This document shows, piece after piece, positions 8,471 to 17,543 of a stretch of 64,000 bases of DNA. The stretch comes from Psychromonas sp. Urea-02u-13 (lineage in GTDB: Bacteria; Pseudomonadota; Gammaproteobacteria; Enterobacterales; Psychromonadaceae), in assembly GCF_002835995.1 (NCBI RefSeq), contig NZ_PJBZ01000056.1, positions 1-64,000 on the forward strand, read 5' to 3'. Below the pieces are notes generated by a model. The model was not told the origin of the DNA, made no database searches, and was given only the letters and a program-made list of their open reading frames with translations. Within the stretch, counting starts at the first letter, position 1. Each line of letters starts with the position of its first letter. Position numbers and translations under genes: made by a program.

Positions 8471-8809
8471 ATGGCTAAAAATAACAGCCAAGACGTTTCT
8501 AATGAAACGGTTGATGAAGCGTTACTCATTGCTAAAAAAACGCAAAAGCCGGGCCAAACTAAAGAGCAAACACGCTTAATTGCCCAGGGTATTCAAAAAG
8601 GCATTGTTGAATATAAAAAAGCAGCAAAAGCAAAACATCGCCAAGCCGATAAAGCGCAAAAGAAATTACAAAAACAGAAACAACTTAATAATCAATCTGC
8701 AGAGACCGTAGACGTAGCACCAAAAAGTAACAATAAACCATTACCGTGGATTTTATTAGTCACTAGCTGGGCACTCTTTGCTGGATATCTCTTTACACTA
8801 AACGCATAA
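8471..8809 (+). CDS. DUF2956 family membrane-anchored protein
   Basis: 112 residues. A very basic helical region (residues 20-75, many KQ/KA repeats) is followed by a single C-terminal membrane segment (PWILLVTSWALFAGYLFTL, about 92-110), so it is tail-anchored. The pattern fits DUF2956, a family of marine gammaproteobacteria with no known function. It lies between the DUF1289 gene and dapB, probably in one operon. Confidence 0.8.
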   Translation: MAKNNSQDVSNETVDEALLIAKKTQKPGQTKEQTRLIAQGIQKGIVEYKKAAKAKHRQADKAQKKLQKQKQLNNQSAETVDVAPKSNNKPLPWILLVTSWALFAGYLFTLNA

Positions 8810-8822
8810 GAAAAGGATTAAC

Positions 8823-9554
8823 ATGGTTAAGGTAATTGTAAATGGCGCTAGAGGGCGCATGGGTAGTGAAGCAGTTAAAGCGATCAACAATGATAGCGCA
8901 TTAGAGCTTGTTGCTGAATGTGATTTTGGTGATGATTTAAGCGCATTAATTAAAAGCAGTGGTGCACAAGTTGTTGTTGATTTAACCGCTGCATCAGCTG
9001 GATTTTCAAATACACAAATCATCCTAAACGCTGGCGCTTGCCCTGTTATTGGCACCAGTGGTTTCCAAGTTGAACAAGTCAAAGAGCTACAAGCTTTAGC
9101 AACTGAGAAACAACTAGGTGGTTTGATTGCCCCTAACTTCTCGATTGGCGCGGTCTTAATGATGAAGTTTTCAGCTGAAGCGGCAAAATACCTGCCAGAC
9201 GCTGAAGTCATTGAAGCACATAGCCCACAAAAAGAAGAAAGCCCTTCTGGCACCGGCATTCGTACTGCTGAGCTAATTGCTGCAGCACGCACTAAAGCAC
9301 CGATTGAATGTAGCGACAAAGAGCTTATTGAAGGTGCACGTGGTGCAGAACTTCATGGTGTTAAATTACACTCAATACGTTTACCGGGTGTGGTTGCACA
9401 GCAAACTGTATTCTTTGGTGGTTTAAGCGAAACACTTAAAATTGAGCATAATTCACAACATCGTGAATCATTTATGCCGGGTATTTGTCTTGCTTGTAAA
9501 GAAGTCGTGAAACGCCAAGAACTTGTTTACGGCCTTGAACACTTGATGGATTAA
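8823..9554 (+). CDS. dapB: 4-hydroxy-tetrahydrodipicolinate reductase
   Basis: 243 residues. Catalyses the NAD(P)H-dependent reduction step of lysine/diaminopimelate synthesis in the cytosol. The Rossmann motif GARGRMG is at 8-14; the catalytic His and Lys are in AHSPQK (H133, K137); the substrate loop is PSGTG (141-145). The C-terminal half (ARGAELHGVKLHSIRLPGVV, TLKIEHNSQHRESFMPG, LVYGLEHLMD) follows the Bacillus pattern rather than the 273-residue E. coli pattern, which suggests transfer or an ancient second type. The second His of the usual HH is Ser. The start has a weak AAGGA. Confidence 0.95.
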   Translation: MVKVIVNGARGRMGSEAVKAINNDSALELVAECDFGDDLSALIKSSGAQVVVDLTAASAGFSNTQIILNAGACPVIGTSGFQVEQVKELQALATEKQLGGLIAPNFSIGAVLMMKFSAEAAKYLPDAEVIEAHSPQKEESPSGTGIRTAELIAAARTKAPIECSDKELIEGARGAELHGVKLHSIRLPGVVAQQTVFFGGLSETLKIEHNSQHRESFMPGICLACKEVVKRQELVYGLEHLMD

Positions 9555-9563
9555 ATAAAGCGA

Positions 9564-9592
9564 TTAGCTGACAGCCGAAAGCTGTCAGCTAA
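9564..9592. terminator. bidirectional terminator between dapB and receptor gene
   Basis: A perfect 12-bp stem (9564-9575 against 9581-9592) with a 5-nt loop, between two convergent genes. Short T-rich tracts lie on both sides. It starts 10 bp after the dapB stop and ends 9 bp before the receptor gene's stop. Confidence 0.8.
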
Positions 9593-9600
9593 ATAACGTT

Positions 9601-11220
9601 TTATTTCGCTTCTAATTTAAAAATAGCTAACGCTTTGTCGACTCGCTGAGCCGTCGCTAATAACGCATCACTCTTGATAGCTAAACTATCACTCGCACGT
9701 TGATTAATCTGTGCAATATCCATTATTTCGGTCGCATTACTGGCAACAGCGTCACTCTGCAGTGCTTGCTCAATGGTTAACTCCGCTAAAGACTGCAAGC
9801 TTTGTCGTGATTGAGCAGCCTCCTGTTGCATATCCTGTAATGGTTTAATGATCTCTTCGATCAACAATACCCCACGTTCGATGCTCTGCTCACTTTGGCT
9901 AATTTCAGCTTCTACTTGGTTAGTTTGTTTTTTCATTGTGCCAATCACATCATCAATATTCAGTGTCACCTCAGCAGTACGTTTGGCTAATGCACGCACT
10001 TCATCGGCAACAACCGCAAAACCTCGACCACTTTCCCCTGCCCTTGCTGCCTCTATAGAAGCATTTAAAGCCAGTAAGTTAGTTTGGTCTGCAATCTCAC
10101 GAATATGGGTGATCGCCTTCGTTACCTCTAGCGCACTCTCACTTAAACGCGCCACTGATGCCGATGACTCACAGACTGACACTGCAATCTCTTTAATTGC
10201 ATAGGTTGCTTGGGTAATTGCAGCCACTCCCTGCTCAGACAGAGCTTGGGTTTTCACCGCTTGTAGTTCTATTTGTTTAACGTCTGTGGAGGTTTGATTA
10301 ATGCCCTGAGATAAACTGTAAATACGACTATTTATATTATCTGACATTTGCCATTGTTTGGTTAAGCTGGCTTTCATATCGCCTGTTTGCGCTAGAATTT
10401 CCGTTGCACTTTGGTGCACAGATTTAGCATCATGATCAATTTCACTGATCATCTCTTTTAGCTGTTCTTGCATATGTGACATACCCGATAATAAACGCCC
10501 CAGTTCATTATTACTGCCCTCTGGAATCGGTAAAGAAAGGTCTCCATCGGCAATCGCACTGACAGTAGAAACAGACTGGTTTAGTGGCAATGTAATGCTG
10601 GTTATTATTTTGTAGGTCATCAACACACCAATTAACAATGCGCCTCCGCCGAGCATCATCATGATAAGCAAAGCGCGTTCAGTCATGGTAAGAATGCTTG
10701 CCTGTCGGTCGTTCATTGATTGCTGTTGATGTTGTTTAAATATCGACACTTCGGCTAATAACGCATTTAGCGCATCCATGGTTTTACCCGTCATTAATTT
10801 TCGTGCTTCATCGGGGCCTCCAAATTCTATTTCATCAACGGTTGCAAAAAACTGTTCATGGTATGCTTTTCTTACTGTCATTAAAGTTTGCAGCGAACGT
10901 TTATCTTGCTCTGAGACTAATAAGATTTGGATCTTTTTTAATGCGTCATCAATCTGTTTGTTTTTTATATCAATCTCTTTATAAACAGCGGTTCGCTGTT
11001 GTTGATCCTCCAATATAAACAGTAATAATAATCGCCCAGCGACACTTTCCGCTTGTATATTAATTTCACCTGCAAGCTCAGCACGCAAGACATCTCCCTC
11101 GACAATATCACGCACTTGAGAAGCCGTGCTGTTAAAGCGAAGCCCTGTAAATACGAGCATTACCAACATAAAAACAAGAATCGTGGAGTGGCTTAATATC
11201 AGTCGATATTTGATCGGCAT
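9601..11220 (-). CDS. methyl-accepting chemotaxis protein
   Basis: 539 residues. TM1 at 8-28, a periplasmic four-helix-bundle-like sensor (29-182), TM2 at 183-205, HAMP (about 206-258), and a cytoplasmic signalling domain whose hairpin ([20 protein letters not shown], residues about 376-395) is the CheA/CheW-binding tip. The sensor sequence gives no clue to the ligand. No NWETF-type CheR tether is present at the C-terminus. It is monocistronic with GGA upstream of ATG. Confidence 0.93.
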   Translation of the reverse strand: MPIKYRLILSHSTILVFMLVMLVFTGLRFNSTASQVRDIVEGDVLRAELAGEINIQAESVAGRLLLLFILEDQQQRTAVYKEIDIKNKQIDDALKKIQILLVSEQDKRSLQTLMTVRKAYHEQFFATVDEIEFGGPDEARKLMTGKTMDALNALLAEVSIFKQHQQQSMNDRQASILTMTERALLIMMMLGGGALLIGVLMTYKIITSITLPLNQSVSTVSAIADGDLSLPIPEGSNNELGRLLSGMSHMQEQLKEMISEIDHDAKSVHQSATEILAQTGDMKASLTKQWQMSDNINSRIYSLSQGINQTSTDVKQIELQAVKTQALSEQGVAAITQATYAIKEIAVSVCESSASVARLSESALEVTKAITHIREIADQTNLLALNASIEAARAGESGRGFAVVADEVRALAKRTAEVTLNIDDVIGTMKKQTNQVEAEISQSEQSIERGVLLIEEIIKPLQDMQQEAAQSRQSLQSLAELTIEQALQSDAVASNATEIMDIAQINQRASDSLAIKSDALLATAQRVDKALAIFKLEAK

Positions 11221-11351
11221 GTTTATTCCTTTAAGAGATTGTTTAACCTACATTTCGGATTACTGAGTATTACTTTAGTTACATGGCAAGGCTATTGGAG
11301 GGGGGTATTTATTCCAAATTCAGGCACTACATTGAGAGTAGGCGATATAAA

Positions 11352-12254
11352 TTAAGACGCTAATTGCTGCATCATAAAATCAATAAAAACACGGACTTTA
11401 CTGGCCATATGTTTACGACTGGCATATACCAAATAGATGTTAATCTCAGTGCGGTTATATTCTTCTAACAAGGTAACCAATTGTCCTGTTTTTAACTGCT
11501 CTTCAACAATAAATTTAGGTAAAAGAGTGATACCCATACCCGCGACAGCTAACTCCACTTCCATGGAAGAGCTATTGGTTAACATACGATTTTTTACGTC
11601 AACCGTAATGCTTTCACCCTGCTGGGAATGAAACAATAAACGGGTTGGGTTCTTAATATTGCTGTAAGCAATCAATTGGTGATGAGCAAGTTCAGAGGGG
11701 TGTGTAGGACAACCATGTTGTTTTAAATAGCCGGGTGAAGCCACCGCCACACCATAAGAGCTGATTAATTTTCGACTAATCAGGCTCGATTCTTCTAATG
11801 CATTGGTCGCACGAATAACAACATCAAAACCATCCGCAACCACATCAACCATATTTTCAGAGATATCGAGCTCAATATTAATCTCAGGGTAATCCTGCAT
11901 AAACTGCATTAATACAAAACGTAGATGCGATAAACTAAAACTCGTTGAGCAACTTATTTTTAACGTGCCCTGTGGCTTTTTCTGTTGTTGATTAATGGAG
12001 GCTTCTGCTTGCTCTGCATCACCGACTATCGACAGGCATTGTTGATAGTAGAGCTCACCTTCATGGGTGAGGCTGATTGAGCGAGTCGTGCGATTAACTA
12101 ACCTCACGCCTAAACGCGCTTCTAATTTATTAATTTTTTTGGAAATATAAGAGGTCGAATGATCCATGTTATCGGCCGCTTTAGTAAAGCTACCCGCCTG
12201 AATCAGCTCAACAAAAATAACCATTCCATCTAATAATTCACTATTAAAGGCCAC
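11352..12254 (-). CDS. LysR-family transcriptional regulator
   Basis: About 300 residues from the GTG at 12254, which has AAGG nine bases upstream; an open frame to 12305 would reach further into the transporter gene. An N-terminal winged HTH (VIFVELIQAGSFTKAADNMD, STSYISKKINKLEARLGVRL) and a LysR substrate-binding domain follow the usual order. The HTH motif is of the CrgA/AaeR-like type. It overlaps the end of the MFS gene by 11 bp and so is the last gene of the leftward cluster 16844-11352. Effector unknown. Confidence 0.88.
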   Translation of the reverse strand: MAFNSELLDGMVIFVELIQAGSFTKAADNMDHSTSYISKKINKLEARLGVRLVNRTTRSISLTHEGELYYQQCLSIVGDAEQAEASINQQQKKPQGTLKISCSTSFSLSHLRFVLMQFMQDYPEINIELDISENMVDVVADGFDVVIRATNALEESSLISRKLISSYGVAVASPGYLKQHGCPTHPSELAHHQLIAYSNIKNPTRLLFHSQQGESITVDVKNRMLTNSSSMEVELAVAGMGITLLPKFIVEEQLKTGQLVTLLEEYNRTEINIYLVYASRKHMASKVRVFIDFMMQQLAS

Positions 12255-13431
12255 TTTTAATGCCTTTTTTAGTGTCTTTTTTAGCACCATATAATAGATA
12301 CACAAATACCAGAGGAATCGCTAAGTCATAGAGAACTTGTAACTGATTTAACGGGTCTTTGCCCATTGAAGCCAGCATGGCAATTAAGCTAAAAAAGATA
12401 ATAATCATAAATTGTGAATAATAACTTTTCGAGACAATGTAATACACGGGTTTATTCGCACTGGCCATATCGTAAAAACGTTTGTTAAAAGCAAGACGAA
12501 AGAAGCTACTTAAAAACGCGATCAATAATACGCCACCATAAAGTACCGCATCATTGTTTTGAAAGCCTAACTCACCACGTAATAACCATGAAAATGCATA
12601 ACCCAAAATAGCGATGATAAAAATACGCTGTGCATTAGTACGATCAATTACTTTTTTAACCACAAAAAAGATGACCGCCAAGAGAACACTCAGTACGATA
12701 ATCAATATACCCAGCGTCATTAAGCTCTCTTTGGTCAACATATAGAGTGTTAATACCCAAAAATAACTTTCTAAAAAGAGAAATAAGCCATCAACCATAA
12801 AGATCTTTTTAGAGTGAAAATTATCTTTAAACGTTAATATGCTAGAAAGAGAAAATGCGGCAGGTTGTTGTTGTGATAATAGATTATTCGTTTCACTCAA
12901 TAACTTAGTGAGTAAATAAAAACCAGCCACTGAAGAACATAACGAGATTAGAATAAGACTTTTAATATAGTCACTGTCGAGCATAAAACTGCCAATTAAA
13001 ACGCCAAATTTCAACGAGAAAATCACTAACATTTGAAAGTTGCCAAAGGTATTACCACTATTTTTATCGCTGGTAATCGCTTGAAATAAAATACGTTGTG
13101 TTGACCAATAAAAGCAGCCTGCAGCACCATTTATTAAGGCACCAGCCGATAACAATAACCATTGTGAATCTAAGAGCAAGACCAATACCAGTAGCATCTG
13201 CAATATGAATGATAAGGCAACGATTAATGTCCAATTCGCCTTAGCACGCAATCTATCCCAGCCATATAACGCCACTAAGAACCCAGCAGCAGTTAATACG
13301 ATGAACCAGGAAATTCCAGCAATGTTTAAGCCTTTATCCCAGAGAATAACCGGGATAAATATCGGCAATAACCCCAATAAAAAAGAATGAATGGCGGAAA
13401 AAAGATAAAAGGTACGATTTAATATGGGCAT
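12244..13431 (-). CDS. MFS transporter
   Basis: 395 residues with about 12 hydrophobic segments and short loops, giving a major facilitator topology. The central loop (about residues 185-205, LLSQQQPAAFSLSSI) separates two six-helix halves. It follows the ATP-grasp gene by 18 bp and is translationally overlapped by the LysR gene, so it is a natural candidate exporter for the product of the two ATP-grasp enzymes. Substrate and direction are inference. Confidence 0.8.
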   Translation of the reverse strand: MPILNRTFYLFSAIHSFLLGLLPIFIPVILWDKGLNIAGISWFIVLTAAGFLVALYGWDRLRAKANWTLIVALSFILQMLLVLVLLLDSQWLLLSAGALINGAAGCFYWSTQRILFQAITSDKNSGNTFGNFQMLVIFSLKFGVLIGSFMLDSDYIKSLILISLCSSVAGFYLLTKLLSETNNLLSQQQPAAFSLSSILTFKDNFHSKKIFMVDGLFLFLESYFWVLTLYMLTKESLMTLGILIIVLSVLLAVIFFVVKKVIDRTNAQRIFIIAILGYAFSWLLRGELGFQNNDAVLYGGVLLIAFLSSFFRLAFNKRFYDMASANKPVYYIVSKSYYSQFMIIIFFSLIAMLASMGKDPLNQLQVLYDLAIPLVFVYLLYGAKKDTKKGIKSGL

Positions 13432-13449
13432 GGAATGTATTCTGCTTGG

Positions 13450-14355
13450 TTAGTAAATATCTGACTGGCTTATTTCGAGCTTATCGAGTTCATCGAAGTG
13501 TAGCGAAAGATCTTCAGCTTTGCCATAACGTGGATAACCATGCATCTTCAGATAAGGTCGCGAGTTGACCTCTAAGAAGATAATCTCTTGTTCACTATGA
13601 TCAATTTCGATGCCTTTTTCCATGATCACATCGATACCTAAAATATTCGCATCAAAGAGTTTAAGTACATCTTTAAATAATTGTTGGTTGCCTTCTGATA
13701 ACAGACTTTTATCAATCACTTCAACCACACCACCTGGCGCCAGAGAAATACGATAAAACAAGGTTACGTTTTCATCTTTGGCTGGCACGGTTTGTAAGTG
13801 GTAGCCGGATTTCTTCAAAAAAGAAGTGGTTTGTACGCCTTTTTGTAATGGTGACATGCATGGGTACAAACCCATTTCTTCACGAATGGCATTTTCTTTA
13901 TCAATCAATTGCTCGATCGTGGACTTTCCATCACCAATCACAAAGGGCGCATAACGCTCTAATACAGACATGATCTTGCCATTCGCCACTACCACGCGAT
14001 AATTGTGACCCTGTAAATATTGCTCAACGACAGTGAAAGGCCACCAAATTTTGGCTAAAAATATCGCCTTCCATAGCTCCTTATAATTTTTAATCGGAAA
14101 ATGACTGCCACGAGAAAAACCACTGACATTGGGTTTAATGACTAATGGAAATCCATGTTGCTGAGCAAATTTAATCGCTTTAAAAGGATTAAAAAATATC
14201 AAACCCTGCGCGTGTTTGATACCGCCCTCTTTGAATTTATCACGGGCTTGTTCTTTACTGCGGCAACTTTTACGCACCTGTAAACTATTGTAATTACTAC
14301 AGCCATCCATAAAGGTTTTGCTGATCCAGGCATAAATTACTTTTTTAAGCTTCAT
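13450..14355 (-). CDS. ATP-grasp ligase, cyanophycin-synthetase-like
   Basis: 301 residues. The region AIKFAQQHGFPLVIKPN...SGFSRGSHF gives the ATP-grasp lysine and glycine-rich loop; VVEQYLQGHNYRVVVANG and the C-terminal IIFLEVNSRPYLKMH carry the Glu/Asn metal ligands. The order and the phrase 'VIGDGKSTIEQLID' match the ATP-grasp domain of cyanophycin synthetase and bifunctional glutathione synthetase. It is stand-alone, without an N-terminal or Mur-ligase partner domain. Such enzymes join a carboxylate to an amine through acyl phosphate. It is the second of two adjacent ATP-grasp genes. Substrates unknown. Confidence 0.82.
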   Translation of the reverse strand: MKLKKVIYAWISKTFMDGCSNYNSLQVRKSCRSKEQARDKFKEGGIKHAQGLIFFNPFKAIKFAQQHGFPLVIKPNVSGFSRGSHFPIKNYKELWKAIFLAKIWWPFTVVEQYLQGHNYRVVVANGKIMSVLERYAPFVIGDGKSTIEQLIDKENAIREEMGLYPCMSPLQKGVQTTSFLKKSGYHLQTVPAKDENVTLFYRISLAPGGVVEVIDKSLLSEGNQQLFKDVLKLFDANILGIDVIMEKGIEIDHSEQEIIFLEVNSRPYLKMHGYPRYGKAEDLSLHFDELDKLEISQSDIY

Positions 14356-14400
14356 GTTATCTCTTTTCTAAATAGGTATTAATGGACTAAAGCGCGTCTA

Positions 14401-15231
14401 TTATATGGTTTTATTGGTTGATTTTAGACGTTGTGCAACACGCAGTTTTTTGAAAAAAACTGACTTACTTAACTGAGTGCTCGGAATCGTTTTAGTGACC
14501 AGCACTAGCTGTTTCATGGCTTTATTAATAAAGCGCAGTTTCTGCCAAAGGCTAATCTGCTCGGTTAACAATAATAGAGGCATTGGCACATAAAGGTTAA
14601 TTTCAACAACATGGAATCGACCTGCAATTAAGTCATCTAGGCTATTTGCACGCACGCCATAACGGGCAATACGATAGTTGCCCATCTGTTTTAAATGTCC
14701 CCATATTTTACTTTGCTGATCGGCAGAGAGTTGCCCAACACAGTCTTGATAATAACTGTCTTTGTTGTAAATGCCGTTAACAGGTAAAACATCATCACTA
14801 CGATTACAGGTTTCTGTAATCGATAAAATAGAGCATTGTTGTAAATCACCTTCATTAGGGATCATAAACAACTCAAATTCTCTCTTTTCAGGCGCCGCCT
14901 GCTGAATAATATAAAACGGATGACGTGTTGTACGCTGTTTTCGTAATGCGTTAAGTTGCAATAAATTATCGACACGTTCAACACCTTGTGAATTTTGCCC
15001 CCACTCAGGTTTTACAAAAACAGGATAAGCACTTGGATCACGTGCACCAAGGTCCATAAACTGCTCAAGTAACCACTGCTTAGGAATTCGCTTATCCACA
15101 TCTAACTTAGAAAACAAATTACGTTGCTCATTAAAGTAAGGTGCATTTAGCTGAAAATATCGCCATGGCGCCACACAAGAGCGAATACAGTAAAATATGT
15201 AAGTAAAAATAAGTGATAATCGAATTAGCAA
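14401..15231 (-). CDS. divergent ATP-grasp-like protein
   Basis: 276 residues from a TTG start with AGAAGGG eight bases upstream; no later Met is near. The ATP-grasp lysine region is PVFVKPEWGQNSQGVERV (about residues 73-90), and VVEINLYVPMPLLLL (about 210) replaces the usual E-x-N metal site, so a Glu-x-Asn is still present. A short N-terminal hydrophobic stretch (LIRLSLIFTYIFYCI) may tether it to the membrane. It is in line with the second ATP-grasp gene (45 bp) and the membrane protein gene (3 bp). It probably works with its neighbour in making an amide- or peptide-linked compound. Confidence 0.68.
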   Translation of the reverse strand: MLIRLSLIFTYIFYCIRSCVAPWRYFQLNAPYFNEQRNLFSKLDVDKRIPKQWLLEQFMDLGARDPSAYPVFVKPEWGQNSQGVERVDNLLQLNALRKQRTTRHPFYIIQQAAPEKREFELFMIPNEGDLQQCSILSITETCNRSDDVLPVNGIYNKDSYYQDCVGQLSADQQSKIWGHLKQMGNYRIARYGVRANSLDDLIAGRFHVVEINLYVPMPLLLLTEQISLWQKLRFINKAMKQLVLVTKTIPSTQLSKSVFFKKLRVAQRLKSTNKTI

Positions 15232-15234
15232 AAT

Positions 15235-15732
15235 TTAGCCCTTCTTGTATTTCATAAGGTTAATAATGGCCATAAACACACCTAAAATCAGAATAGAAAC
15301 AGCGGCATAAAACAACGAACCACCATCCCCTTTACCTTCATGGATAACTTCTATTCCTAGTGGAGTGAATAAGTGAAAAAATACAGCCCCACTCATCACT
15401 GCAGATGCCAATAAACCACCAGCAGCATGCACTAAATTAATACTTGGCGTATTCGTTAATAAACCGATTTTTTTAAGTGCAAAAAACAATGCGGGAGAAA
15501 GTAAAATAAGTGCTGTAATTAACTCAACACCACCCACTGCATAAGAGCCATAATTCATAAATAAGGCACCACCTGATTCACCAATAAAACCTTTCATCCA
15601 CTGGCCAATAGTGCCAAATATATGTTGTGTATCTGGGTGTAAGGTAAATTTGTACGGTAATGATAAAAGGAATACTTTGCAGATCCACAATACAACAACC
15701 CAGCTTACAACCGATGTTTTACTCAATTTCAT
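15235..15732 (-). CDS. DoxX-like integral membrane protein
   Basis: About 165 residues from the ATG at 15732, preceded by AAGGAA and 2 bp after the YHS gene's stop; a longer frame to 15759 would overlap that gene. Four hydrophobic segments (SVVSWVVVLWICKVFLL, YAVGGVELITALILLSPALF, VHAAGGLLASAVMSGAVFF, FYAAVSILILGVFMAIIN) and the spacing resemble small DoxX-like or DUF-type four-helix proteins. Function unknown. It forms a unit with the upstream YHS gene. Confidence 0.6.
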   Translation of the reverse strand: MKLSKTSVVSWVVVLWICKVFLLSLPYKFTLHPDTQHIFGTIGQWMKGFIGESGGALFMNYGSYAVGGVELITALILLSPALFFALKKIGLLTNTPSINLVHAAGGLLASAVMSGAVFFHLFTPLGIEVIHEGKGDGGSLFYAAVSILILGVFMAIINLMKYKKG

Positions 15733-15734
15733 TT

Positions 15735-16190
15735 TTATTCCTTTTCCGTTTTTGCCCAATGGGCATCTGCACTTTTAATAAAACCGTCTTTATCTGCACG
15801 CCATGTATCTAATACATTTTGGTCATAATTGAGGTATAACTTGTCGTTATAAATAGTCCAAAAAGGAGGGTTACCCGGTGCGGCTTTATCATTAGACATC
15901 GCCCATGCACAGTATCCACCATATTGTGGTGCGAACTTTTCTGGATTCGCTTTAAACTTGTCGAGATTTGCTTGTGATGAGAAATACCAGTCTGCACCTT
16001 TATACTCAAGCTGATACTTAGAAGATCCCTCAACCGGTTTAGCTTGCTCAAAATAAGCAATGACATCGTAACCAGATACCGCTTTATTATTAAAATAACC
16101 CGTATGTATTTGCTCTGTTGCAAATACTGAAGTGCTACTCATAACAAATAACAGCACTAAGGCTTTGATACTTCTATTTATAATATTCAT
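15735..16190 (-). CDS. exported YHS-domain protein
   Basis: 151 residues. A cleavable signal peptide (IKALVLLFVMSSTSVFA, then TEQ) is followed by the YHS-type core: AVSGYDVIAYFEQAKPVEGS, WYFSSQANLDKFKANPEKFA, PQYGGYCAWAM. YHS domains are small, often metal-associated modules; this periplasmic form is common in marine gammaproteobacteria next to DoxX-like proteins. Biochemical role is not established. Confidence 0.82.
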   Translation of the reverse strand: MNIINRSIKALVLLFVMSSTSVFATEQIHTGYFNNKAVSGYDVIAYFEQAKPVEGSSKYQLEYKGADWYFSSQANLDKFKANPEKFAPQYGGYCAWAMSNDKAAPGNPPFWTIYNDKLYLNYDQNVLDTWRADKDGFIKSADAHWAKTEKE

Positions 16191-16292
16191 ACTTTCACCA
16201 TTTTTAATTTTTCAAGAATAACATTCACAACTCTTTAACATTAGACCCAGTAAGTGATAAAAGTATTTCACTCTAGGTTAAAAAAGAGACAT

Positions 16293-16844
16293 TTATTTAA
16301 TAAGCGTGCAATAAAGCGTGAAAGTTTCATTAAATTCTTGCTGATTAAAATCGACTTCAGGTGTCACCTTTAAGCATAAAGCCTGACCATGCAAAGCATT
16401 CAGCAACAGTAACAGCATCGACTTTTGTTTTTCAGCAGGTAAATGAAGTGGTGCAATAATTTTATTAAAGCGCTCAGAGAAGACCATTTGTGGGCCCTGT
16501 GCAGGCATTGCGACCAAGACTTCCAATAACCCAGCATAGTGGCACAATAAATTAAGGTAGCTTTCAGATAACAGGCGCAGTGAGTCTTGCCAATTTTGTT
16601 GTTTAGGTGGGAAATAAAGACTATCCATTAACGACATCAACATCGCTTCTAATAAACGCTGTTTATTATCAAAGTAATGATAAATGGCCATCGCATCAAT
16701 ATCTAAAGCACGTGCTAATCCCCTGATACTCGGCACTTTTCCTTGTTCACGCATTAATGACTTTGCGATATACACAATTAGCTCAGGATTTATTTGACGT
16801 TCTTTTTGATTCGGCCTGCCACGCTTTTTCTGTTCTTTCATCAT
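16293..16844 (-). CDS. TetR-family repressor
   Basis: 183 residues. The N-terminal HTH (VPSIRGLARALDIDAMAIYH followed by YFDNKQRLLEAML, about residues 38-71) is the TetR pattern, after a basic RGRPNQKERQ leader. The C-terminal ligand domain is not informative. Two matching 11-bp near-palindromes lie just upstream (16871-16881 and 16906-16916), which fits autoregulation. It is followed by the YHS gene after about 100 bp on the same strand and probably controls that unit. Confidence 0.88.
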   Translation of the reverse strand: MMKEQKKRGRPNQKERQINPELIVYIAKSLMREQGKVPSIRGLARALDIDAMAIYHYFDNKQRLLEAMLMSLMDSLYFPPKQQNWQDSLRLLSESYLNLLCHYAGLLEVLVAMPAQGPQMVFSERFNKIIAPLHLPAEKQKSMLLLLLNALHGQALCLKVTPEVDFNQQEFNETFTLYCTLIK

Positions 16845-16870
16845 TATTTACCCTCACAAAACACTGCTCA

Positions 16871-16916
16871 CTACAGTGTAGAATAAATTCAGAAAAAGAC
16901 GACAACTACACTGTAG
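16871..16916. promoter_or_regulatory. paired TetR operator sites
   Basis: CTACAGTGTAG (16871-16881) and CTACACTGTAG (16906-16916) are each palindromic apart from the central base and are exact reverse complements of each other, with centres 35 bp apart. They lie 27-72 bp upstream of the tetR start. A possible minus-strand -35 TTGTCG (16904-16899) lies between them. The arrangement is what a TetR repressor bound to its own promoter would need. Confidence 0.72.
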
Positions 16917-16952
16917 AATTAATATTCTATAAACAAACTAATAAAAGATTCC

Positions 16953-17468
16953 TTATACATCCCTCTTGAGCAGTAAGTCGGTTTGAATGTCTCCCGCCAT
17001 ATCAAAAGGATGCTCTCCAATTTTATAGAAACCCTGTGTTTTATAAAATGCTAAAGCAGCCAAATTTCCTTCCCAAACACCTAACCACATTGATGATTTG
17101 TTTAACTGCTCAGCAAGTTGATAAGCAAACTGCATTAACTTTTTACCCAGCCCATTACGTAGATATTGTTTACGGATATAAAATCGTTCTACCTCTAAGC
17201 TATTTTCAGCCACTTGATCGCTCTGTGCATCACCTTCATTTACTTTTAAGAACCCAGCCACTTCATTACCTAAGTAGATGAAATAGAAATGACTTCCAAC
17301 AACATTGAATTCTTGTGATAATTTTTGAGGGGTTAACGCATCATCAAAGTACTGCAACATCAATGCTTCACTATTACTCTCAGAAAACGTATCTCGGTAT
17401 GTTTCTATCGAGATATCACGTAACAAGCCAAGCTGATTATTTTTACAAAGGGTAATTTTAACTGTCAT
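16953..17468 (-). CDS. GNAT acetyltransferase, PaiA-like
   Basis: 171 residues. The acetyl-CoA loop is YIRKQYLRNGLGKKLMQFA (about 97-115), and the C-terminal LGVWEGNLAALAFYKTQGF, IGEHPFDMAGDIQTDLLL matches the polyamine/PaiA-type GNAT pattern (GVWExNxxAxxFYxxxGF...GxxxQTD). It is therefore probably a polyamine or small-amine N-acetyltransferase. It is monocistronic and divergent from the DUF3820 gene. Confidence 0.82.
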   Translation of the reverse strand: MTVKITLCKNNQLGLLRDISIETYRDTFSESNSEALMLQYFDDALTPQKLSQEFNVVGSHFYFIYLGNEVAGFLKVNEGDAQSDQVAENSLEVERFYIRKQYLRNGLGKKLMQFAYQLAEQLNKSSMWLGVWEGNLAALAFYKTQGFYKIGEHPFDMAGDIQTDLLLKRDV

Positions 17469-17543
17469 TTTTGCTCTTTATTTTGTTATATTGCATGCAC
17501 ATAATATGAACCTTTTTATAATAGAATCCAATAGGCTATCCCA

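Noticed and set aside
8798-9319. Long open frame antisense to dapB, and similar antisense frames in rsmB, trkA and glmS
   Set aside because: Composition and lack of ribosome-binding sites mark them as shadows of the conserved genes on the other strand.
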